Source: UBA5951 sp012269555 (lineage in GTDB: Bacteria > Pseudomonadota > Alphaproteobacteria > Puniceispirillales > Puniceispirillaceae). Taken from it: a stretch of DNA of 64,000 bases. A program made the translations under genes and the position numbers. Below, in pieces: positions 1 to 8,093 of this stretch (within the stretch, counting starts at the first letter, position 1; the number at the start of each line of letters is the position of its first letter). The DNA lies in assembly GCA_038147755.1 (NCBI GenBank), contig JAYQTS010000008.1, positions 62,001 through 126,000 of the forward strand, written 5' to 3'. The notes under the pieces are model-generated. The model was given only the letters and a program-made list of their open reading frames with translations, did no database searches and was not told the origin of the DNA.

Positions 1-562
1 ATAATTTTCGACGCTCTACAGGAACACCAGATCGCCATCCACACCCATCCACCACCTGTTCATTTGCAAGAACAGTATTTTCAACTGGATCCCAGTTTAC
101 CCATGATTCTTTCCTATAGGCGAGACCTTTTTCTAAGAATTTAATAAATATTAATTGCTCATGCTTAAAATATTCAGGATCGCACGTTGCTATTTCACGT
201 TTCCAGTCGTAAGAGAGTCCCATAGATTTTAATTGTTCTCTCATTGAACTTATATTTTGTTGGGTCCATTTGGCAGGGTGGGTGTTTCTCTCTATGGCTG
301 CATTTTCAGCAGGGAGGCCAAATGCATCCCACCCCATTGGATGGAGAACATTAAAACCTTCTGCCCTTCTAAACCTTGCTACAACATCGCCTAGTGTATA
401 ATTCCGCACGTGACCCATGTGGATGCGTCCAGACGGATAGGGAAACATTTCAAGAACATAATATTTCGGTTTCTCAGAAAATTCGTTGACACTGAAACAA
501 TTAGAATTCTCCCATGCTACTTGCCACTTTTTCTCAATTTGAGACGGAATAAAATTAGTCAT
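1..562 (-). CDS. leuS: Leucyl-tRNA synthetase, N-terminal part (cut by window edge)
   Basis: Class I aminoacyl-tRNA synthetase that charges tRNA-Leu in the cytoplasm. About 187 N-terminal residues are visible, starting MTNFIPSQIEKKW. The catalytic-core signature is clear: FPYPSGRIHMGHVRNY carries the HIGH-type motif HMGH, followed by HPMGWDAFGLPAENAA, which is characteristic of LeuRS. The KMSKS loop and editing domain lie beyond the left edge. The gene starts 17 bp after the stop of the DUF3576 gene in the same direction, the order usual in alphaproteobacteria, so the two are probably cotranscribed. No frame break is seen in the visible part. Confidence 0.96.
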   Translation of the reverse strand, partial: MTNFIPSQIEKKWQVAWENSNCFSVNEFSEKPKYYVLEMFPYPSGRIHMGHVRNYTLGDVVARFRRAEGFNVLHPMGWDAFGLPAENAAIERNTHPAKWTQQNISSMREQLKSMGLSYDWKREIATCDPEYFKHEQLIFIKFLEKGLAYRKESWVNWDPVENTVLANEQVVDGCGWRSGVPVERRKL

Positions 563-579
563 GATATTTCAAATATTTT

Positions 580-1080
580 TTATTGATTAATCGAAGATGC
601 ACGTAATTCTCGTGCCCGTGTTAAAATAAGGTCCTCTAGTTTCCTAGCTAAAATATTATCTATTCCATCATCTTCCCAAACATCACCATTACGAGTTTGC
701 ACATAAACAATCACACGAATAGCATCTGAGCGTAATTCCTTATCTAAAACAAAAATAGCTAATTTAATTTGTTCGTTTTGATTGGATGGTAGGCTATACC
801 AATCAGTAAGTATTGTACCACTGAAAACATCTATATCACCAATGGGTAAGATAGACGCAATATCCAATGAAGCTCTCCACAATAAAGCGTTCACAGGTAT
901 CCCAAAAGATTTATTTCTTGTTTCCCCTGTTATATCACTTAAAGAAATCCCTTGCTCCTTCGCCCAGTAAGGAAAGAAACCAGGACCTTCTTTGTTTTTT
1001 GTTGAGGTGTTTGTCACGGAGTCTGAAGATGTACATGAGGTAGAAACGACTAACAGAATAAGAAATAGGTATCTAAGCAT
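580..1080 (-). CDS. DUF3576 family probable lipoprotein
   Basis: A 166-residue protein of unknown function in the alphaproteobacterial DUF3576 family. The family core is recognisable (VNALLWRASLD, then TDWYSLP, and the end LILTRARELRAS). The start at 1080 is chosen because AGGAGA lies at proper distance upstream; an in-frame ATG at 1134 would run through the terminator hairpin. The N-terminus is a hydrophobic signal segment ending in VVSTSC, a plausible but imperfect lipobox, so an outer-membrane or periplasmic lipoprotein is likely. It directly precedes leuS, its usual neighbour. Its function is not known; a role in the envelope is only inferred. Confidence 0.85.
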   Translation of the reverse strand: MLRYLFLILLVVSTSCTSSDSVTNTSTKNKEGPGFFPYWAKEQGISLSDITGETRNKSFGIPVNALLWRASLDIASILPIGDIDVFSGTILTDWYSLPSNQNEQIKLAIFVLDKELRSDAIRVIVYVQTRNGDVWEDDGIDNILARKLEDLILTRARELRASSINQ

Positions 1081-1113
1081 GAATTCACATCTCCTTTGCA
1101 AAAACAATATGCA

Positions 1114-1144
1114 ACAAAAAAAGGGGCCAGACAACTGGCCCCTT
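1114..1144 (-). terminator. Rho-independent terminator after the porin gene
   Basis: A perfect 10-bp stem (AAGGGGCCAG at 1121-1130 pairing with CTGGCCCCTT at 1135-1144) with a 4-nt loop. Read on the minus strand it is followed by a run of seven T. It lies just past the porin stop codon and only about 34 bp before the DUF3576 start, so it should insulate the two. Confidence 0.85.
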
Positions 1145-1167
1145 AAAATTTGTTGTCTCTTTCTTAA

Positions 1168-2149
1168 TTAGAAAGAAACTGCTAACTTTACAGTTGTTCC
1201 TGAACCAGAAACATCTGTTCCGCCACCGCCAGACTGTGTAAAGTCTGAGTAGCTAGCTGTTAACGTAACACCAGATGCAACTGAGTAAGCAATACCGTAT
1301 GCTGACTCTTCATATTTGTAATCAGCGTTACCAGCAATTGTGCCTTCTGCAGCTACTGAAGCAGCTTCAAGTGTTAGGCTATCTGAACAGCATATGTTAA
1401 CACCCATGTTTGTTGACTTCACATCTTTGTACCAGTAGCAGATGCGTTGTCATCGTTACGGTCAGTTTTTGTGAGCATTTTGTGCCATAGCAACTCCGAT
1501 TGAACCAACACTGTACACCAACGTTCATTGATGATGCGCTTAGATCTGTCAGAGCAGTCAGCAGTGTTAGCTGCACCTGTATTTGCAGCCGCATACCTAA
1601 CTGATACATCAGCACCGTTTACAGATGATGAGTATGATACACCGTATGATGTTTCATCAGCTGCAGATGAAGTGCCACCATTACCCATACCGACACCAAA
1701 TTCAATTCCGCCGATAGAATTGCTGTACGCAATTAGTCCACCATTGATGGCTTCACCACCAGAGTATAGCTAATTGTGTTGTCGCCAACAATACCCATGT
1801 TGGATACGCTGTCAGCGTCACCGCCTCCAACTCCCATTGCTTCGTTACCATCGTCGAATGAGAATGTACCCCAGTCGCCAGTGATTGAAGCGTTACCTGA
1901 GTCACCGTCAATGTCGTAGCTTACAGATATTGCAAGACCGCTGTCTGTTGTTGTTGACCAAGAAGCAGCAAGGTCAGTATCAGAAGCTATTGAGTTTCCG
2001 TTTTCACCGGCTGTGGCGTTATCTGTTCCATCGTCAGATACACTTGTGTAGCTAACGTCAGTACCACCTGAAAGTGAGATTTCTGCTGAAGCAGCAGAAA
2101 TTCCTGCTACAACAACTAAAGCTGTAGAAGCAAGAAGAATTTTACGCAT
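1168..2149 (-). pseudogene. Outer-membrane porin, broken by several frameshifts
   Basis: A general porin of the alphaproteobacterial Porin_4 type, expected to form a beta-barrel trimer in the outer membrane. The start at 2149 follows GGAG. A classical signal peptide is present, cleaved after about residue 22 (SAASA|EIS). The body has the short alternating strands and acidic loops of porins, and the protein ends in KLAVSF, with the C-terminal Phe needed for barrel assembly. The frame is lost near 1755 (SYTLVV should read SYTSGGEAINGG) and at least twice more between about 1400 and 1560; the intact span would be about 327 residues. Three or more breaks in one gene are more than its neighbours show, so assembly of mixed variants or true decay are both possible. 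Confidence 0.8.
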
Positions 2150-2176
2150 AAAGATCTCCATTAAAACGTTTTTTTC

Positions 2177-2192
2177 TGGTCAGGATTGACCA
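2177..2192. promoter_or_regulatory. Inverted repeat in the porin 5' leader
   Basis: TGGTCA and TGACCA form a perfect 6-bp inverted repeat around a 4-nt loop, 28 bp upstream of the porin start codon and just before its ribosome-binding site. It could be an mRNA leader hairpin or a protein-binding site; the sequence alone does not decide. Confidence 0.4.
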
Positions 2193-2262
2193 TCTTCCAA
2201 AATAAAGAAAAATTTTCAGATAACTATTTAATAATACAAGATTTTTAAAATAAAAAACTAAA

Positions 2263-2282
2263 CTGTTGTAAAAATACAACAG
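2263..2282. promoter_or_regulatory. Perfect 8-bp palindrome between porin and yggS
   Basis: CTGTTGTA and TACAACAG are separated by AAAA. The site lies about 115 bp upstream of the porin start in the divergent porin/yggS gap. It resembles a dimeric-regulator operator; no known regulator motif is recognised. Confidence 0.4.
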
Positions 2283-2366
2283 CCCTGTAGCATTTTTAAG
2301 AACAGTCTTTTTTCTGAAAGAAGTTTTAACTTAGGAACAAAAATAAAAGCAATATGGAATGAGCCT

Positions 2367-2395
2367 TTGATTTAAGGTATTATTGAGCTTAATAT
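2367..2395 (+). promoter_or_regulatory. Candidate sigma-70 promoter of yggS
   Basis: TTGATT, a 17-bp spacer, then TAATAT, ending 36 bp before the yggS start codon. Both hexamers are near consensus, but the AT-rich background makes chance matches common. Confidence 0.45.
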
Positions 2396-2430
2396 AAAAG
2401 CATAAACATTACTTTTGTTTGAGGTGGTAT

Positions 2431-3111
2431 ATGCAAGATACCAAGCACAACATAGCAGCAAACCAAATTGATATTGAGAGTAGAATTCAAAAGGCCTGTG
2501 AGCAGGCATCAAGAAATCGAAAAAATATAGAATTAATCGCAGTATCTAAAAGACAAGATCCAGAAAGGATTCAAAAGTCATTAGATAATGGAATTAGATG
2601 TTTTGGAGAAAACCAGGTACAAGAAGCTCTAGCTAGATGGCAACCAATCAAAACTTTTTATCCAGATCTTTGTCTCCATCTCATAGGCTCTCTTCAAAGT
2701 AATAAAGCGGCAGATGCGGTGGGCCTTTTTGACGTAATTCATACAATTGACAGGGAGAAAATTGCAAAATTAATATCTTCGGAGATGAAAAAGCAAAACA
2801 AACAGATAACCTGTTTTATTCAGGTAAATATTGGTTGTGAAATTCAAAAATCAGGAATAGAGCCACAATTTGCAGTTGATTTTGCTAAATCGTGTATTAA
2901 TGATTACGCTCTTCCCATTATTGGATTTATGTGTATCCCTCCAGCAAATGAAGATGCTAGCCCATATTTTGCATATTTGAACAAACTTGCAGCAATGGCT
3001 GGACTCCAATCACTATCTATGGGTATGAGTGCAGATTTTGAGGATGCAATTCGATTGGGTGCTACACATATAAGAGTTGGCTCTGCTTTGTTCGGTGATA
3101 GAACATCCTGA
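2431..3111 (+). CDS. YggS family PLP-binding homeostasis protein
   Basis: A single-domain fold-type III PLP protein (alanine racemase N-terminal-like barrel) that buffers intracellular pyridoxal phosphate. It is 226 residues, the usual family size. The PLP lysine sits in ELIAVSK (near residue 40), followed by the family signatures CFGENQVQEA, HLIGSLQSNK, and the phosphate-binding end SMGMSADFEDAIRLGATHIRVGSALFG. The ATG at 2431 is chosen because GAGGTGG precedes it at the right spacing; a TTG four codons earlier would overlap that site. It stands alone, divergent from the porin and convergent with ribA. Confidence 0.95.
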   Translation: MQDTKHNIAANQIDIESRIQKACEQASRNRKNIELIAVSKRQDPERIQKSLDNGIRCFGENQVQEALARWQPIKTFYPDLCLHLIGSLQSNKAADAVGLFDVIHTIDREKIAKLISSEMKKQNKQITCFIQVNIGCEIQKSGIEPQFAVDFAKSCINDYALPIIGFMCIPPANEDASPYFAYLNKLAAMAGLQSLSMGMSADFEDAIRLGATHIRVGSALFGDRTS

Positions 3112-3136
3112 AATAAATAGCCTAACCCATTTTAAG

Positions 3137-4249
3137 TTACTTTAACAGATGACCGGTTTTTTCTTTTTTAATTTTCATATACTTTTTGTTGTACTTATTC
3201 GTAGGAAGATGTAGTGGCAATCTTTGGGTAACAATTATTCCATAAGCATCTAATTGTTTAACTTTATCAGGATTATTAGTAAGCAATTTAATTTCATTAA
3301 GTCCTAACAAACTCAACATTTCAGCCGCTGTTTTAAATCCTCTTTCATCAGTTTCAAAGCCCAGGCTATGATTTGCTTCAACGGTATCAAGGCCAGCATC
3401 TTGGAGTGCATAGGCACGAATTTTGTTCAGCAAACCGATATCTCTTCCTTCCTGTGCTAAATATAGAATCACTCCATTACCAGCTTCGTTCATCATTGAA
3501 AGAGCGTTTTCAAGTTGGTCACCACAGTCACATTTTAAAGAACCTAACACGTCTCCCGTAAGACACTGGGAGTGCAACCTAACTAACGGTTCTTTAGCAT
3601 TCAATCCTTCTCCAACAACGATGGCAAAATGTTCCTCTTTTCCATTGCTGTTTCGAAACATAATAATTTTTGATTTAGGCGCTCTCTTTAGAGGTAAGTC
3701 AGCCATTATGCTAATTGTTAGAAATGTCTCATTTGAAGAAAAATTACAGATGTCTGAAAATTCTATTATAGGAAATTGGTAGCTAGATGAAAGCCTTTCC
3801 TGCTCGTAAGGCTCTGATGATGGAAGACGATATAATAATGCAGTTGGTAATAATTTTGCAAATTTTACCGTTCGCACAGCCAAGTCTACCAGGGAATTTT
3901 TATGTTCTGGAAGTAGTGTTGCATTTTTTGGGAGAAGTTGTGATTCACCAATTGATATTCCCACAATTTGCGTTTGTGAGAGCATGTTTGCAGGCAAACT
4001 AAAAACTGGTCTTACAGATGTCATATTGGGTCGTAAAAACTCAACATGTTTTTTGGTAAAGCATAATGTAGGAGTTATTTTGTCTAAATATGGAAATTTA
4101 GGTAATTCAAAATCAGCAAATTCAGCTGCTTTTACAAATCCAGCCCGCTGATTTTGGTCACGTATCATTACCATCGAGCCACGCCGCAATGCTGCCAGAG
4201 AAGCGTCAATTTTTGTTGAAATATTCTGAGAAGTATTTGTCAATTGCAA
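3137..4249 (-). CDS. ribA: GTP cyclohydrolase II with degenerate RibB-like N-terminal domain
   Basis: First step of riboflavin synthesis: it opens GTP to the diaminopyrimidine precursor. The C-terminal half (from about residue 195) is the GTP cyclohydrolase II domain, with zinc ligands Cys229, Cys240 and Cys242 in CLTGDVLGSLKCDCG, the YLAQEGRDIGL segment and the TVEANHSLGF region. The first roughly 190 residues occupy the place of DHBP synthase but lack that enzyme's recognisable acidic motif, the arrangement known from alphaproteobacterial RibA proteins; a separate ribB is therefore expected elsewhere. It stands alone, convergent with yggS. Confidence 0.93.
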   Translation of the reverse strand: MQLTNTSQNISTKIDASLAALRRGSMVMIRDQNQRAGFVKAAEFADFELPKFPYLDKITPTLCFTKKHVEFLRPNMTSVRPVFSLPANMLSQTQIVGISIGESQLLPKNATLLPEHKNSLVDLAVRTVKFAKLLPTALLYRLPSSEPYEQERLSSSYQFPIIEFSDICNFSSNETFLTISIMADLPLKRAPKSKIIMFRNSNGKEEHFAIVVGEGLNAKEPLVRLHSQCLTGDVLGSLKCDCGDQLENALSMMNEAGNGVILYLAQEGRDIGLLNKIRAYALQDAGLDTVEANHSLGFETDERGFKTAAEMLSLLGLNEIKLLTNNPDKVKQLDAYGIIVTQRLPLHLPTNKYNKKYMKIKKEKTGHLLK

Positions 4250-4389
4250 AACCTAAACATATTGCTGTAACGTAAAAGTACAAGATTATATTTTTATCAA
4301 TACCTAATACTCTTATTTCATTATTATAAAAAGTAACTATTTCGTAAAGTGGGTATTAATTTAAACGGTTGTCCTTGTAAAAAAATTAA

Positions 4390-5088
4390 ATGAGTATTGG
4401 ATATATTTTGCCTTCTATAAAGATACTTCTGATTGAAGATGATTTATTTTTGACTGAAGTTCTCAGCAATCACCTCCTTCAAGAAGGTATTTGTGAATTC
4501 CAATCTGTAACTAATTTAGATGATGCAAAGTTATTTATACCTGTTTTTGAACCAGATATTTTATTGTTGGATGTGAACTTACCAGACGGCTCAGGCATAG
4601 AATTTTGTCTCTTATTACGCCAAAATGGATTTGTAAAACCAGTCATTATGATTGTTGAAAATAGCAGTGAAAATGACAGTATAGATAGCTTAAATGCAGG
4701 TGCGAATGACTACATAATAAAACCTATTCGACTCAGTGAATTGTTTACTAGAATTAAATTTCAATATGAGCAACACTGTTCAATCGAGCCTGAGAGGTTC
4801 GTCATAGGTTTAATTGAGTTTATACCTGAAAACAAAACTCTCTCCGTTAAAGGGAAATCAAAAAAAATCATCCTAACAGAAAAAGAAACGCTTATTTTAA
4901 ATGTTTTATTTCGTTCTTATCCAAGCTCAGTACACAAAGATATATTACTCAAGGAGGTATGGGGATTTCAAACAGGCTTATCCACTCATACATTGGAAAC
5001 ACATATCTACAGACTACGTCATAAAATTAAAGAATTAACCCAAGTGACTTTTATTTTAACTAAAGAAAATGGTTATGGATTAGTGTGA
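4390..5088 (+). CDS. OmpR/PhoB-type response regulator
   Basis: A two-domain transcription regulator of 232 residues. The receiver domain (about 10-125) has the acidic pocket in LLIEDD, the phosphoacceptor Asp61 in LLLDVNLPDGSG and the conserved Lys111 in IIKP. The usual Thr/Ser switch residue is replaced: where most relatives read VIMLT, this one reads VIMIV (Val89). A winged-helix DNA-binding domain (about 135-232) follows, with the recognition-helix region THTLETHIYRLRHKI and the terminal wing ENGYGL. No histidine kinase is adjacent, so it is an orphan here. Target genes cannot be inferred. Confidence 0.9.
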   Translation: MSIGYILPSIKILLIEDDLFLTEVLSNHLLQEGICEFQSVTNLDDAKLFIPVFEPDILLLDVNLPDGSGIEFCLLLRQNGFVKPVIMIVENSSENDSIDSLNAGANDYIIKPIRLSELFTRIKFQYEQHCSIEPERFVIGLIEFIPENKTLSVKGKSKKIILTEKETLILNVLFRSYPSSVHKDILLKEVWGFQTGLSTHTLETHIYRLRHKIKELTQVTFILTKENGYGLV

Positions 5089-5245
5089 AACACACTTTAA
5101 ATTTTTTAAGTTTTTGTAAGAAAAATAAATAATGGTCTGCATTTTTTACAAGTTACTTGTCACATCAAGATGCATACCTCAGTAAAGCTTAGTACACTTA
5201 GTTTTTTTCTAACACTAAACTACTATTTTTGTGATTTTTTAAATA

Positions 5246-5320
5246 TGGCTGGGGCGGTAGGATTCGAACCTACGATACACGATACCAAAAACCGATGCCT
5301 TACCACTTGGCTACGCCCCA
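5246..5320 (-). tRNA. tRNA-Gln (anticodon TTG)
   Basis: A 75-nt cloverleaf with encoded CCA. The acceptor TGGGGCG pairs with CGCCCCA, the T-arm is GTAGG-TTCGAAT-CCTAC, and the anticodon loop TTTTGGT gives TTG. One flaw: the top pair of the anticodon stem (27-43) is T opposite T. It lies between the response regulator and ispE, where many alphaproteobacteria also carry a tRNA-Gln. Confidence 0.95.
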
Positions 5321-5400
5321 TTAATTATTTATGAACCTCTCTTTATGCCTGCAATTTAGCGGTCTGAAAACAAAGTATCAATCTAAAAATAGGAGTTGTT

Positions 5401-6292
5401 TTAAAATTCTGTGATAAATTTGGTAGAAACAGACCAATATCCTGCATCTTGAATTTTTTGATTAAACAAATTTGCTGAAAATTTATCCTCAAATAGCGAA
5501 AAACAACTTGAACCACTGCCACTCATCCGAACGGCTGCAGATTCAAAAGATTTTTTTTTGGATATAATTTATTCATGGTATACAATAACCTCTTAATCTC
5601 AGGGTAAATATTTATTGCAAAGGGTTCTAGATCGTTTCCGTTATATAATAATTGCTCTACATCAAGCGTTTTGAAATATTCTCTACTTTTGTCTCTAAAA
5701 TATTTTTATCAAACTCGTCAAAAACTTTTTTGGTGCCACTTATAAATCCAGGGTTTGCGAGCACAATATACTTAGGAATGTTTGGTGCAGATAAAGGAAA
5801 AATTTTTTCTCCAATTCCGCCCATCAGCATGAAACTTCTGTTTAAGCAAACAGGCACATCAGATCCAATTTTGAGAGCTATTTTAGTTAAGTTTTCTTTT
5901 GATATGTTTAAATTAAAAATTTTATTTAATGCTAAAAAAACAGTCGCAGCATTTGAACTACCACCACCCAAACCTCCTCCAACGGGTATTTGTTTATCAA
6001 TTGTAATTTTTAAAGGGGGAATATAATGATTTAAGTTTCTTAAAGCATTTAAAGATTTCATAACCAAATTGTCTGATGACTTAGTTTCAATGTCCGCTGA
6101 AAAACGTCCTGATAAAATAAGTTCATCCAAATCAGATAATTTTATATTAATGGCGTCTCCAAACTCCGTGAAACCAACCACTGATGCTAATTCATGATAT
6201 CCATCCTGCCTTTTTTTTCCAATTTTTAAACAAAGGTTGATTTTAGCAGGTGCAAAATAGGAGAAATTTTTCTGATAACTCAAATTAGACAT
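5401..6292 (-). CDS. ispE: 4-diphosphocytidyl-2-C-methyl-D-erythritol kinase (two frameshifts)
   Basis: GHMP-family kinase of the MEP isoprenoid pathway, phosphorylating CDP-methylerythritol. N-terminal PAKINLCLKI and the ATP-loop PVGGGLGGGSSNAA are intact. The frame breaks near 5675 (adding one T to a T3 run, minus-strand sense, restores FKTLDVEQLLYNGNDLEP) and again near 5550 in a nine-base T run on the plus strand. The remaining frame carries the third GHMP motif MSGSGSSCFSLF and ends at 5401. Restoring both gives about 297 residues, normal for IspE. As the pathway is usually essential, the breaks are more likely sequence errors than inactivation. It follows the TPR gene by 38 bp in the same direction. 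Confidence 0.88.
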
Positions 6293-6329
6293 GTTTACTT
6301 TTAGTTTGCTTCTTTCTTTAACCCGAACT

Positions 6330-8054
6330 TTATTTTTCTGAAACCTCTCTTCTTTTCATCTTATCAGTATACATTTGATAAGCAAACTGCCATTTGTAAC
6401 GCGCCTCAAGAAGCCTTCCTAAATGCCAGTAAACATCACCTAAATGGTCATGTATAACGGCATCGTCTGGCGCTAATTCCACGGCGCGTTCTAGCCAAGT
6501 TACGGCTTTTTTCGTGTTTCCAATTTTGAAGTAAACCCACCCAAGAGAATCCGCATAATATCCATTTTCTGGGTAAAGTTGAACGGCCTTAGTTATTAAC
6601 TCCATAGCTTCTTTCAGATTACGACCCTCATCAGCCCACCAATAACCAAGATAATTTAACGCACCCGAATCATTTGGATTTAATTCAAGTGCTCTACTAA
6701 ATGCTGTTTCAGCCTTTTGTGTTTGGTCCGTTTGTTCATAACAAATTCCAAGTTTTCTGAATACATCTCCAGAATTAGCTTTCAATTTTGAGACATTTTC
6801 ATATTTCTTTATTGCTTTATCGCATTGCTCGTTAATACGAAAGAAGTCAGCAAGCATTTCTTCTAACATAAGATTATCTGTGTTTTTAGAAAGATACGTT
6901 TGCAGCAGATCAATTGCCATAACTGTTTTGTCAAGTTGCCTTAATTGAGACAAGTATAACATCATGCCTGTTTGAAATCGTAGGTCTTCCTCTGGGATAG
7001 AATCGAAATAAAAATTTGAATTTTTGAAATTATTTTTTTTCTTCGAAAGTTGCAACATAACAAGGTTTGCTGAGGGCAATGAAAATCCTAGAGAGTGTGC
7101 AAGAAAAAGACTAAGTTGTGCACGGTGTTGCAGAGAACTAAAAGTTTCTTCTGTTAATGTATATAAAGTCAAATTAATAATAGATTGTGCAAGGAAGTAG
7201 CCCGAGTGTTTTTTTGATATTTCTACTTTCGCGCGTTCTTCAAGCCAAGAATTTAAATTAATTTGCTTGTAATTTTCTGGCAATTTTTGGACTAAAAGTT
7301 GAGCAGTTTTCACCCTTCCAGCAAAAGCATAGGTTTCTGCCGTAGTTATTATTAGTTCAGGGTCGCTACTTTCCTCTAATAGTATTTTTGATAAATAAGT
7401 AATTGCTTGGCTTTGGTCTTTTTCAAGGATGAATAATTGGGCAACGAATAAATTTACAAAATTACTATCCTCAAATCCCTGATCGTCCAAAAGCTTTGAC
7501 AATATCTCGAAAAAAGTTATGGCAGAACTTTTTTGATCTAGATTATACATAGCCCACGCTCGGAATAGAAATCCAATATATTGACTGCTACCTTCGATCA
7601 TAGCAATTTCACTTAATGCAAGAACAGCCTCCCAATCAGATTCTTTTGCTGCAATTGCTAATGCTGGTTCCACGCCCATGTTAAGATTGAAATTGAGTGA
7701 CTCTGCATGCTGCGCTATTTTTGCAGCAGCAATTATTTGTCCTGTTGCATATAAATTGGTGAAACTTGACTGTAATAATTTTGGATTGGTGTTATCTATT
7801 GCCAGAGATTCAGTGTAAAATTTTGCAGCAGATAAAACGTCACCATTTTTTTCAGCGTGTAAAGCTCTTAAATAGTTACTGAAGAGATTTTCAAAATTGT
7901 TTGCATCAATAGATTTTATAACTTTATCATTGAGGGTGATGTTTTTTATCGTGCCGGTCACCTCTGTACGTGCTTGGTGGCTGTTAGTTATGAAAACCAT
8001 ACAAACAAGCAAAATGCCAAATCCATTGATATATTTAAAGAAAAGTTTTTTCAC
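6330..8054 (-). CDS. Exported tetratricopeptide-repeat protein
   Basis: 574 residues with an N-terminal hydrophobic segment (about 12-24, GFGILLVCMVFIT) that looks like a signal peptide or anchor, so it acts in the periplasm or at the membrane. A long helical solenoid follows. Clear TPR units lie near the C-terminus, for example around ALELNPNDSGALNYLGYW, AVQLYPENGYYADSLGWV and AVELAPDDAVIHDHLGDV. No catalytic motif is visible; such proteins act as scaffolds. It sits between ETF-QO and ispE, a conserved alphaproteobacterial order, but this does not tell its function. Confidence 0.88.
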   Translation of the reverse strand: MKKLFFKYINGFGILLVCMVFITNSHQARTEVTGTIKNITLNDKVIKSIDANNFENLFSNYLRALHAEKNGDVLSAAKFYTESLAIDNTNPKLLQSSFTNLYATGQIIAAAKIAQHAESLNFNLNMGVEPALAIAAKESDWEAVLALSEIAMIEGSSQYIGFLFRAWAMYNLDQKSSAITFFEILSKLLDDQGFEDSNFVNLFVAQLFILEKDQSQAITYLSKILLEESSDPELIITTAETYAFAGRVKTAQLLVQKLPENYKQINLNSWLEERAKVEISKKHSGYFLAQSIINLTLYTLTEETFSSLQHRAQLSLFLAHSLGFSLPSANLVMLQLSKKKNNFKNSNFYFDSIPEEDLRFQTGMMLYLSQLRQLDKTVMAIDLLQTYLSKNTDNLMLEEMLADFFRINEQCDKAIKKYENVSKLKANSGDVFRKLGICYEQTDQTQKAETAFSRALELNPNDSGALNYLGYWWADEGRNLKEAMELITKAVQLYPENGYYADSLGWVYFKIGNTKKAVTWLERAVELAPDDAVIHDHLGDVYWHLGRLLEARYKWQFAYQMYTDKMKRREVSEK

Positions 8055-8093
8055 TTTTATAAACCGTATTACGTCTTAACCAATGATGAATAA

